From: Lepidostoma basale
Taxonomy: Eukaryota > Arthropoda > Insecta > Trichoptera > Lepidostomatidae
Assembly (NCBI GenBank): GCA_022606425.2
Contig: JAHDVF020001024.1
Location: 1 to 64,000 of the forward strand
Direction: 5' to 3'
DNA length: 64,000 bases
Shown: positions 1 to 7,064 of the stretch, piece after piece
Numbering within the stretch: position 1 is the first letter of the stretch
Layout of the letters: every line of letters begins with the position of its first letter
Translations under genes and position numbers: made by a program
Notes under the pieces: model-generated
What the model saw: the letters and a program-made list of their open reading frames with translations, nothing else
Databases searched by the model: none
Told to the model about the DNA's origin: nothing

Positions 1-46
1 CGCTATGAGTAAGTAGAACTGCAAGAATGATGGCTATTTTTTTCAT
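1..46 (-). CDS. 5' end of a secreted protein, cut by the window edge
   Basis: A reading frame starts at an ATG at 46 and runs off the left edge of the window. The 15 visible codons give a lysine-containing start and a hydrophobic stretch typical of a signal peptide. A good Shine-Dalgarno (GGAGAT) lies about 5 bases upstream. It follows lptG on the same strand after 67 bases, so it may be the next gene of the lptF-lptG operon. Function cannot be told from so short a piece. Confidence 0.55.
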   Translation of the reverse strand, partial: MKKIAIILAVLLTHS

Positions 47-113
47 ATAGATCTCCGATATTTTTTAATAGTGGCTATGAGTAATAATAGCATAAAGAGT
101 CCTCATGGTCAAA

Positions 114-1196
114 CTAATTAGCTATAATTTTTTTTATTCTAGGGTAAGATAAGAGGCGGTAAGATAGCCTTTTGACTACTTGATAGGTGATGAGACCGAT
201 GGCCATTAAAACAATGGGGCCAAAGGCAGCGATGATGGCTGAAATACGATTGCCTTCACCTGCAATGGTAAAGAGCATCTGTATAACAAAGAAGATAATA
301 GCTAAAACAATGCTTTGTAAAAGGCTATTAAGAAGGCCATTTGTACGGGTCTGCACGGTAAATAGCAAAAAAAAGCTTACCAATACAATTTGCCAAGGAT
401 CGCTAAAACGGCGGTAGTATACAATTTCTTCACTATTGGTAGGAATATTATTTTGCTTCAAAAAAGCAATATTATTCCTTAGCTCTAACATCGTCATATC
501 ACTTGGCGGAGCATCTACTTGATCTAGGATCGTAGGGTCAATGGAGTTTGTATAGCGATAGAGTTGATAGTAGTAGGCTTGACCTTCTGGATAGAAGATT
601 CTCGTATCACCTAGTTGCCATCCTTCATTTTGCCATGTTGCTGTTTGAGCATTGATGCGCCTTGTGAGTAGGCCTTCGTCATCAATTTCTATAATAAGAA
701 CATTGTAAAATGTCTTGGCCCCTGGGTTATAGCGTTCACTAAAAAAAAATCCTTGATCCCATCGGTAGCTAAAGGCCTCTCTACTCTGTATGTTGGGGGT
801 AGCAACAAGCTTTGATCGCCTATTATTAAAGTTACTGACAGGATCAATCGCTAGGGTTTGGATGATGGCACAGAGAAAAGACATAATGATGAAGGGCTTG
901 ATCAATGTAAGGGTACTTACCCCGCAGCTGCGTGAGGCAAGGAGCTCTCCTGTTGTGGCAAAGCTACCCATAGAGTAGGCCCCACTAAAAAGTACGGCAA
1001 AAACAATGCTTTGTTTAATACTGGTGGGAATATTAAGTAGGCTGGCTTGCCACAGCTGACGAGGGAGGACGCCTTCCTCAATTTTTGGCCATAAGACCGT
1101 AAAAAGATCGGCTAGCTGAATTAATGCAACTAATGCGATGATGCTGATAATAAAACTTTTAAAGCTTAATTTAAAAAAATAGCGGCTTAAAATCAT
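114..1196 (-). CDS. lptG: LptG/LptF-family permease (YjgP/YjgQ), second copy
   Basis: This 360-residue inner-membrane protein has the YjgP/YjgQ layout: a first transmembrane helix at about 13-33, two or three helices up to about residue 120, a large soluble beta-rich periplasmic segment (about 125-265), and three C-terminal helices. In Proteobacteria LptF and LptG pair with the LptB ATPase to extract lipopolysaccharide from the inner membrane. Many Spirochaetales lack classical LPS yet keep such pairs, so the lipid cargo here is unknown. Its ATG overlaps the lptF stop by four bases (ATGA), showing translational coupling. Which copy is F and which is G is assigned from gene order and is the less certain part. 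Confidence 0.8.
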   Translation of the reverse strand: MILSRYFFKLSFKSFIISIIALVALIQLADLFTVLWPKIEEGVLPRQLWQASLLNIPTSIKQSIVFAVLFSGAYSMGSFATTGELLASRSCGVSTLTLIKPFIIMSFLCAIIQTLAIDPVSNFNNRRSKLVATPNIQSREAFSYRWDQGFFFSERYNPGAKTFYNVLIIEIDDEGLLTRRINAQTATWQNEGWQLGDTRIFYPEGQAYYYQLYRYTNSIDPTILDQVDAPPSDMTMLELRNNIAFLKQNNIPTNSEEIVYYRRFSDPWQIVLVSFFLLFTVQTRTNGLLNSLLQSIVLAIIFFVIQMLFTIAGEGNRISAIIAAFGPIVLMAIGLITYQVVKRLSYRLLSYPRIKKIIAN

Positions 1197-2422
1197 TTAT
1201 TCATCCTTGTATGTAGAATACTAGCGATGATTAGCATCGTAAGGTCGGGTAGAAAAAGCAGTAAGATCGTTTGATTATACTGTATAATAGCAAAGCGAAC
1301 CATATAGACGGCGAACCAGTAGAAAACGGCAAAGGCGACCCCTATCGCTAGCCCAAGGCCCACCCCTGTTTTCCCCGCAAGGAGTGCGATATTAAAGGCC
1401 AAATAGGTGAAAATAAGAATAAGAATTGCCAATGAAATCTTTTCATGTGCCTTCATGAAGAGGGCTCGGTAGTAGTGATTGATGTAGCTGTTACGTTGAG
1501 CCTCCTTATAGGCTAGGTAGTCGACCTTTAAGTTATTATCTTGGCTGTTTAATGCCCTGTTGTAGCTATTATAAAAGTTTTGATGCTGAGTTACAGGCTT
1601 TCGAAGCTCTTTGTATAGCAGGCGTTCACGATGCATTGCCTGTATGAGCTCGATGATTGTTTTTTTGTCTAGGCCACCTTGGTCTGGAATTGTATGGGTA
1701 AAGGCGATATTATAGAGAATCGTCGATGCCTTAAAGGTACTATAATTAAGGAGGCGTGCATCTGATACAGAGGCAATAGAGTCAACCTTATTGAGTTTCA
1801 GTGTTAACTCCTCTTTTTTATTACTTTGAAGTTCGGCCGTTGGTGCTACCATGATGCGTTGTCGCCCACTAGTATCAAGATCTATAATAATAATTTTTTC
1901 AATTTTTCCATCGATAACTCTATCAATCGATACAAGAAGATCGCCGACACGTCGAGTGCTTTTTGCCGTAAAAATATCGTAGGTCTGTGACTTAGCAATT
2001 TTAATTGATACAGTACGGTAGCCGATCGTTGCCAGAGGCAAGAGGCTATTGCTAATAACAAGGCTAATAACAAACAGAAAAATAGCATAGATATAAAACG
2101 GTCTAGCGATTCTTTGTAAGCTAAAGCCATAAATACGTAGGGCTAAAATTTCATTGTCTGAGGTTAAGCGGCTTAGAGCCATCATCGCCCCTATAATGGC
2201 TGAAAAAGGTAGAGCCCACAGCAAGACAGAGGGCGAGGCATAGATAAGAAGCTCTACAATTAGGCTAAAGGGGACATTCTTTGAAAGGAGATCGCTAGCA
2301 TGGAGGAGAAGCTGGTTAATAAGAAGGACAAGATAGAGGAAGGCTAGAGAACTAAGTTGAAAAATCGCATACTCTTTTATAAGGTAGCGTTCTATTAAAT
2401 AATCATTGCGATCAAGAGCCAT
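1193..2422 (-). CDS. lptF: LptF/LptG-family permease (YjgP/YjgQ), first copy
   Basis: Inner-membrane permease of the LptF/LptG family, about 410 residues from the chosen start. The N-terminus is a short charged stretch (DRNDYLIERYLIKEY) followed by the first helix, which matches the family. A periplasmic domain and three C-terminal helices follow. The frame is open back to 2506, but a strong promoter (-35 TTTACA, 17-base spacer, -10 TATAAT) overlaps that extension and puts transcription start next to the ATG at 2422, so I use that start; the message would be leaderless. The gene is divergent from dut and coupled to lptG by a four-base overlap. Family assignment is firm; the transported lipid is not known. 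Confidence 0.8.
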   Translation of the reverse strand: MALDRNDYLIERYLIKEYAIFQLSSLAFLYLVLLINQLLLHASDLLSKNVPFSLIVELLIYASPSVLLWALPFSAIIGAMMALSRLTSDNEILALRIYGFSLQRIARPFYIYAIFLFVISLVISNSLLPLATIGYRTVSIKIAKSQTYDIFTAKSTRRVGDLLVSIDRVIDGKIEKIIIIDLDTSGRQRIMVAPTAELQSNKKEELTLKLNKVDSIASVSDARLLNYSTFKASTILYNIAFTHTIPDQGGLDKKTIIELIQAMHRERLLYKELRKPVTQHQNFYNSYNRALNSQDNNLKVDYLAYKEAQRNSYINHYYRALFMKAHEKISLAILILIFTYLAFNIALLAGKTGVGLGLAIGVAFAVFYWFAVYMVRFAIIQYNQTILLLFLPDLTMLIIASILHTRMNK

Positions 2423-2429
2423 ATTGACC

Positions 2430-2458
2430 ATTATAGAGTATTCATCTCTTGATGTAAA
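2430..2458 (-). promoter_or_regulatory. lptF promoter, leaderless type
   Basis: Reading leftward: -35 TTTACA (2453-2458), 17-base spacer, -10 TATAAT (2430-2435), then 7 bases to the ATG at 2422. The -10 box itself contains bases of an upstream in-frame ATG, which argues against that longer start. No Shine-Dalgarno sits in the remaining gap. Confidence 0.7.
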
Positions 2459-2474
2459 GAAGCCATGGTGATAC

Positions 2475-2503
2475 TTGTCAGAATAGTTATTTCTATCTAT
2501 AAT
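2475..2503 (+). promoter_or_regulatory. dut promoter, leaderless type
   Basis: -35 TTGTCA (2475-2480), 17-base spacer, -10 TATAAT (2498-2503), then 6 bases to the ATG at 2510. It lies back to back with the lptF promoter; the two -35 boxes are separated by 16 bases. Confidence 0.7.
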
Positions 2504-2509
2504 CAAAGC

Positions 2510-2935
2510 ATGGTTAGTGTTTATTATAATGGCCCTAATAGCCCATTTTATGCAACTGATGAGGCCGCCGGTGCCGATTTACTTGCTAGTATCAGTGGTA
2601 CGATTGAAATTAAGCCCTTGCAAAGAGCGCTCATTCCCACGGGACTAAGGCTTGCGTTGCCCTGTGGCTATGAAGCTCAGGTGCGCCCACGCAGTGGTTT
2701 AGCACTCAATCATGGTGTGACACTATTGAATAGTCCAGGGACGATTGATAGTGATTACCGTGGTGAAATCAAGGTTTTACTCATCAACTTATCAACTGAA
2801 CTCTTTATCGTTACCAACGCGATGAGGATTGCTCAGTTAGTCATTGCTCCTGTGGTGAAGGCTCACTTTATTGAGGAGCAAGATCTTTTATCCACGGCTA
2901 GAGGCCTAGGTGGATTTGGTAGTACAGGAGAGTAG
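2510..2935 (+). CDS. dut: dUTP diphosphatase (dUTPase)
   Basis: Hydrolyses dUTP to dUMP and diphosphate, keeping uracil out of DNA and feeding dTMP synthesis. About 141 residues, normal for trimeric dUTPases. The family motifs appear in order: GADL (motif 1), RPRSGLA (motif 2), [14 protein letters not shown] (motif 3, with the catalytic Asp and the uracil-binding turn), and the glycine-rich C-terminal [10 protein letters not shown] that closes over the nucleotide. The frame is open back to 2465, but the promoter and family length favour the ATG at 2510, giving a leaderless message. The lipoprotein gene downstream starts only a few bases after the stop and probably shares the transcript. Confidence 0.92.
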   Translation: MVSVYYNGPNSPFYATDEAAGADLLASISGTIEIKPLQRALIPTGLRLALPCGYEAQVRPRSGLALNHGVTLLNSPGTIDSDYRGEIKVLLINLSTELFIVTNAMRIAQLVIAPVVKAHFIEEQDLLSTARGLGGFGSTGE

Positions 2936-2942
2936 CACTAAA

Positions 2943-4055
2943 GTGGATAGAGTATTACTTTTTGTTTTGTTATCACTCGTTACGGTTGCGTGTCAAAAAA
3001 ATGTTGAGCCGATGGTTGCAACCATTGATGCTAGCCAAGCGGAGCTTAGCGAACAGCAAAAAAATAGAGTTCTTGCCGATGAGTCACTAGCCTTGGCCGA
3101 TCTTGAACCTAAGAGGGCTCTTGATCTTTTTTTAGCCATTGATCCTACAAAGCTCGATCGCCTAGGTCAAGCTACCTACCGAAGGCTAGAGAAGCGCTTT
3201 AGCCTTGTGAAACTTAGTAGGCAAAGCTTAGGGTTAAGTCATAGTAACATCAGTGCTCTAGCCGTTGATGGTGAAGATGTATGGATGGGCGACTGGCTAG
3301 GTAGCCTTAGCCGCTATAGTCTAGCCACCGAAGAGCTGTTGGTTGTAAGAGCCGGTAAGGCTAGTACCATGGTTCAGTCGCTCAATGCCATCTTAATAGA
3401 AGATCGCTATTTGTGGGCAGCATCAAGTGACATCATTATTCGGTTTGATAAAAAAAGAGGAGAGACTACCTATATTGATCGGCCAACATTAATTGGCTAT
3501 CCTTGGGACATTGTGCGCTATCAGGGTAGAGTGATCTTAGCCCATCAAAATGGTGGCCTATGGGAGCTACGGGGCGAGCGTTTTGTTAAAAGTAGCCTAG
3601 ATCATCCAGCCCTTAAAACAGTTAACAAGATGTTAGTGGTGGGTGATCTGCTTTATGCTGCTACCAATGATGGCTTGTGGCGCTATAGTAATGGGTGGCA
3701 GCAGGCCCCTGACTTTAAGGGTCAAAATATCTTTTCTCTTCTGTTTCATAAAAATATTCTTTGGGTGGGGGGTGAGCGTGATCTCTATCGCTATAGTGGT
3801 AATAAGAGTATTAGCCAGAACTTACCGATGGGCTTGATTAAGAGTTTAATTGTTGTTGATGAGATGCTTTTTGCAGCCTCATCAGAAGGAGGGCTAGCCA
3901 AAATTAATTTACAGACATTCGCGACGGAGCAGAGCAACTATCACGATAGCTCGCCTAGCCTCCTTAGAGTAGGTGCTTTAGCCTATTCTAAGCCCTACCT
4001 CGTCGTAGGAACACTGGGTAATGCCCTTATTTTAATGCACCAAACTCTTTTTTAA
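2943..4055 (+). CDS. Lipoprotein with propeller-like repeats
   Basis: About 370 residues. From a GTG start at 2943 the protein begins with a lipoprotein signal peptide ending in LVTVAC, so the cysteine near residue 17 should be lipidated. After a helical segment come repeated short units of the type xxVDGEDVWMGDWLG, YLWAASSD, LYAATNDGLWRYS, LWVGGERDLYRYS and LFAASSEGGLAKI, resembling two-component-regulator or Kelch-type beta-propeller blades. A GGAGAG Shine-Dalgarno inside the end of dut supports the GTG start; a longer frame from 2910 would hide the signal peptide. Function unknown; probably a surface or periplasmic binding protein. Confidence 0.7.
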   Translation: MDRVLLFVLLSLVTVACQKNVEPMVATIDASQAELSEQQKNRVLADESLALADLEPKRALDLFLAIDPTKLDRLGQATYRRLEKRFSLVKLSRQSLGLSHSNISALAVDGEDVWMGDWLGSLSRYSLATEELLVVRAGKASTMVQSLNAILIEDRYLWAASSDIIIRFDKKRGETTYIDRPTLIGYPWDIVRYQGRVILAHQNGGLWELRGERFVKSSLDHPALKTVNKMLVVGDLLYAATNDGLWRYSNGWQQAPDFKGQNIFSLLFHKNILWVGGERDLYRYSGNKSISQNLPMGLIKSLIVVDEMLFAASSEGGLAKINLQTFATEQSNYHDSSPSLLRVGALAYSKPYLVVGTLGNALILMHQTLF

Positions 4056-4057
4056 AA

Positions 4058-4086
4058 TTGACAATAGATGCTATTTTTGTTAAAGT
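4058..4086 (+). promoter_or_regulatory. fabV promoter
   Basis: -35 TTGACA (4058-4063), 17-base spacer, -10 TAAAGT (4081-4086). Transcription would start near 4093, leaving a leader of about 33 bases with an AGAGGA Shine-Dalgarno at 4115-4120. Confidence 0.65.
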
Positions 4087-4125
4087 TAGTATACATAACG
4101 TACTTAAGAATAAAAGAGGAATAAA

Positions 4126-5298
4126 ATGATTGTAGAGCCAAAAATCATGGGAAATATCTGTTTAACAGCCCATCCTGTGGGATGTGCGATTGAGGTTAAT
4201 AGGCAGATTGAATATGTTAAACAGCAGCCAAAGATTGAAGCGACTAAAAATGTTTTAATTTTGGGCTGCAGTGGTGGCTATGGCCTTGCAACACGTATCG
4301 CCTTAACCTATGCCTGTAATAGCGTGACATTGGGGGCAAGCTTTGAGCGTACACCTACAGAGTCAAAGGGTGGCAGCGTTGGCTATTATAATAATAGAGC
4401 CTTTAGCAATGCCTGTAAGCATGAGGGTAAAAAAGAGCTGACCATTAATATTGATGCCTTTAGTGATGAGGGGAAGAGTGAAACGATTAGGGCGGCGAAA
4501 GAGCTTTTTAATGGCGAGCCAATCGATTTAGTTATCTACAGCTTAGCTAGCCCTATGAGGGTTGACCCCGTTGATGGCAAAAGTTTTAAAAGTGTCTTAA
4601 AACCCATTGGTCAAAGCTATCAAGGTAAAACGGTTGATATTTTTACCGGTGAAATTAAGGATATTACCGTGCCGCCTGCAACCGAGGAAGAGATTATCGC
4701 CACGGTCAAGGTGATGGGTGGTGAAGATTGGCAACGCTGGATTAATTTCCTGATGGCCGAGCAGTTGCTAGCCCCTGGAGCAATAACGGTTGCCTATAGC
4801 TACATCGGCCCCACCATTACCTCCCCTGTCTACCGTGAAGGCACGATTGGTAAGGCTAAAGAGCATCTTGAGCAGAGTGCAGCAGCTATCACATCGAGCA
4901 TGGCCGCTTTACAAGGCAAAGCATATGTCTCGGTCAATAAAGCAGTGGTTACCCGTGCCTCCAGTGTGATACCGGTGGTTCCTCTTTATATGGCACTCAT
5001 GTTTAAAATTATGAAAGAAAAGGGGAGCCACGAAGATTGCATCGAGCAAGAGTATCGTATGCTCGAGCGACTCTACAGTACCGATGGTGTTGTAACTGAT
5101 GTTGAGGGTCGTTTACGCCTTGATGACTACGAAATGGCTGATGATGTCCAGGCTTTAATTGAAAGATTGTGGTCTAGCATCGATAGCACAACGTTAAAGG
5201 CTCATGGTGATTTAGAAGGGGTAAGGCAGTCATTCATGAGGCTGCATGGCTTTGAGGTTCCAGGTGTTGACTACAGTGCCGATATCACTTTAATGTAA
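4126..5298 (+). CDS. fabV: Enoyl-[acyl-carrier-protein] reductase, FabV type
   Basis: Catalyses the NADH-dependent last step of fatty-acid elongation, the reduction of trans-2-enoyl-ACP. At 390 residues it has FabV length, much longer than FabI. It shows the FabV nucleotide-binding region LILGCSGGYGLATRIALTY (about 44-62), a conserved SLASPMRVDP segment, and the FabV catalytic Tyr-x8-Lys spacing in SPVYREGTIGKAKEH. FabV is known as the enoyl reductase of Treponema denticola and is usually insensitive to triclosan. It has its own promoter and stands alone, converging with the FtsB-like gene. Confidence 0.95.
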   Translation: MIVEPKIMGNICLTAHPVGCAIEVNRQIEYVKQQPKIEATKNVLILGCSGGYGLATRIALTYACNSVTLGASFERTPTESKGGSVGYYNNRAFSNACKHEGKKELTINIDAFSDEGKSETIRAAKELFNGEPIDLVIYSLASPMRVDPVDGKSFKSVLKPIGQSYQGKTVDIFTGEIKDITVPPATEEEIIATVKVMGGEDWQRWINFLMAEQLLAPGAITVAYSYIGPTITSPVYREGTIGKAKEHLEQSAAAITSSMAALQGKAYVSVNKAVVTRASSVIPVVPLYMALMFKIMKEKGSHEDCIEQEYRMLERLYSTDGVVTDVEGRLRLDDYEMADDVQALIERLWSSIDSTTLKAHGDLEGVRQSFMRLHGFEVPGVDYSADITLM

Positions 5299-5314
5299 GA
5301 AAAATGGATGTGGA

Positions 5315-5749
5315 TTAATGCCTTTTAAATGGTAGAAAAAGAAGCATTAGCAGAAAAGAGGCAAGCCAGCTTAACGAAAAGAGCCAGCCGAAGGGGAAGC
5401 GGTTAGGCTCTTTAGCTAGGTCAAGACGCATAACATTGCCGATGGTAGGCTCCTTGTCGACCCTAACTAGGCCATCGACAACAATGCGCTTTTCTCCTTT
5501 TTGATAGTATCCTACCTTGCGTGTCGCTAAAACAAGCATTTCGGTATTGTTTTCAAGTGCCTCTTTGTGGCTTGTGAGCGTGCTATGGGTTCTCTTTAGG
5601 CTCTCAACATTTAAAAGCATCGTATTGTATTGAGTGAGTAGTTTTTTATAGTTACCTCTTCCTAGATCTCCTTTAAATAGGATAGCCAACTGGGTCAGCG
5701 TCATTGCGATCATTGTTGAGATCATTAACAGATGTTGTAACTTATTCAA
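5315..5749 (-). CDS. FtsB/DivIC-like septum initiator protein
   Basis: A 144-residue membrane protein: a transmembrane helix at about 7-25, a coiled-coil region (about 35-75), then ATRKVGYYQKGEKRIVVDG, which resembles the post-coil segment of FtsB/DivIC cell-division proteins. Unusually, a second hydrophobic helix sits at the C-terminus (about 121-140), so both ends would be in or near the cytoplasm. The chosen start is a TTG preceded by an AGGAAAG Shine-Dalgarno; an ATG eight codons further in is the alternative. It diverges from the TPR-greA operon. The division role is inferred from the motif only. Confidence 0.55.
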   Translation of the reverse strand: MNKLQHLLMISTMIAMTLTQLAILFKGDLGRGNYKKLLTQYNTMLLNVESLKRTHSTLTSHKEALENNTEMLVLATRKVGYYQKGEKRIVVDGLVRVDKEPTIGNVMRLDLAKEPNRFPFGWLFSLSWLASFLLMLLFLPFKRH

Positions 5750-5863
5750 AATAAACTTTCCTAGGCGCTCTGAGTGATTTTTTAAAGTGTCAGTCGCCTA
5801 TCTCTATTTTCGGCAGATCGCTTGAAAATAGCAATAAAATGGCTTAAAAATTCTTTTAACCAC

Positions 5864-5892
5864 TTGCTTTTAAGAGCGGTTATGCTTAAAAT
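5864..5892 (+). promoter_or_regulatory. Promoter of the TPR-greA operon
   Basis: -35 TTGCTT (5864-5869), 17-base spacer, -10 TAAAAT (5887-5892). Transcription would start near 5899, giving a leader of about 48 bases before the ATG at 5947. Confidence 0.6.
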
Positions 5893-5946
5893 AGAGGGAG
5901 ACAGTGGTGGTTTTTAGTTCTTTTAAACAGTGGGTCTTGATAGGTA

Positions 5947-7050
5947 ATGGTGAAGAAAGTCAAAATAGATGAAAACGCTACCCTTACTCGTAGTAGCTCA
6001 AAGGTCGATCTTTCCTCGGTTGACTTTTCTACGCTTTTAATGCAAAAAAGTGAGCGAAAGGCCGATCTTTTTGAGAAAGTTACGATTAAAGAGATCTTTC
6101 CAGCACGTGAGGAGAAGGCGAATAGCCTGCTTGAGCTAATGGATTTTAGCTATGATGCACTGAAAAGAGGTGAGTTTGACAAGGCCTCCGAGTTACTCCA
6201 AAAGGCTGCCTTTGTTGATTTAGAGAGCAGTTTTCCAAGTGCTATTCTTAAGTGCAGCGATTTTTGGGCTGAAAAAAAGCGTCGTTATGTTTTTATGGAG
6301 CTTGAAAAACGTAGTGAGTTTTTAGTAGAGAGTTGGTCTATCTTTATGGAGTCTATTGTTGCCTTGCTTTCGATTGATATTGATCGCCCCTTGTTTTACA
6401 TTAGAATGTGGGTTTTTGGGCATGTAGCTGACGATATAGAGCAACAACTCTTAAAAGAAGAGAGTGAGCTACTCTATTTAAAGTTAGGTAGAGCCTATAA
6501 AAAGCGTGGAGACTATGACAAGGCGATTGATGCCTATGCGTACGGATTAAATTTACAAAAGGATAATGTTTTACTTTTGGCAGAGCTAGCTGATTGCTAT
6601 GCGATTACCGATGAAGAAAATAGTGCCCGCATTTTGTTTAAAGAGGCATTTTACTATGCTCCTGATAAAATTGATTTTAACTATTTAGAGTCAGCCATGA
6701 TCTTAAACCTTAAACAAAAGGTTGAAGAGTTGCCTTATGATAAGCTCTATCTCCCCTACTGGATTGCAGTTTATGGGGTAGTTTATGGGGTTTTTCATTT
6801 AAGCCGTGAGCTTAGGCCGACGGAGTATACACGACTTAATCAGTCTATTCATATTTTGCGGTCAGATTTGGATGAAAAAGGTGACCGAAGGGGAGAGCTA
6901 CGGCCCCAGCTGATTAATAAACTTTTTTGGCTTATTAATTATCATCGTGCTTTAGTAACGGATACGAAGATGGCATCCAAAGTTATTAGGCGATCTTTGT
7001 TAGAAATTCGTTTTTTAGATGAACGTATATATAAACAGTATAAAATATAA
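5947..7050 (+). CDS. Tetratricopeptide-repeat protein upstream of greA
   Basis: 367 residues with no signal peptide or membrane helix, so probably cytoplasmic. TPR-like helix pairs are visible at about 58-85 (YDALKRGEFDKASELLQKA) and most clearly at about 177-245 (LYLKLGRAYKKRGDYDKAI, then LADCYAITDEENSARILFKEA). The N-terminal 40 residues look disordered and charged. It ends two bases before the GTG that opens the longest greA frame and is surely co-transcribed with greA, whose own extension is also helical-repeat-rich. A scaffold role connected with transcription is possible but is inference from position. Confidence 0.65.
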   Translation: MVKKVKIDENATLTRSSSKVDLSSVDFSTLLMQKSERKADLFEKVTIKEIFPAREEKANSLLELMDFSYDALKRGEFDKASELLQKAAFVDLESSFPSAILKCSDFWAEKKRRYVFMELEKRSEFLVESWSIFMESIVALLSIDIDRPLFYIRMWVFGHVADDIEQQLLKEESELLYLKLGRAYKKRGDYDKAIDAYAYGLNLQKDNVLLLAELADCYAITDEENSARILFKEAFYYAPDKIDFNYLESAMILNLKQKVEELPYDKLYLPYWIAVYGVVYGVFHLSRELRPTEYTRLNQSIHILRSDLDEKGDRRGELRPQLINKLFWLINYHRALVTDTKMASKVIRRSLLEIRFLDERIYKQYKI

Positions 7051-7064
7051 GAGTGGAGAAAAGA

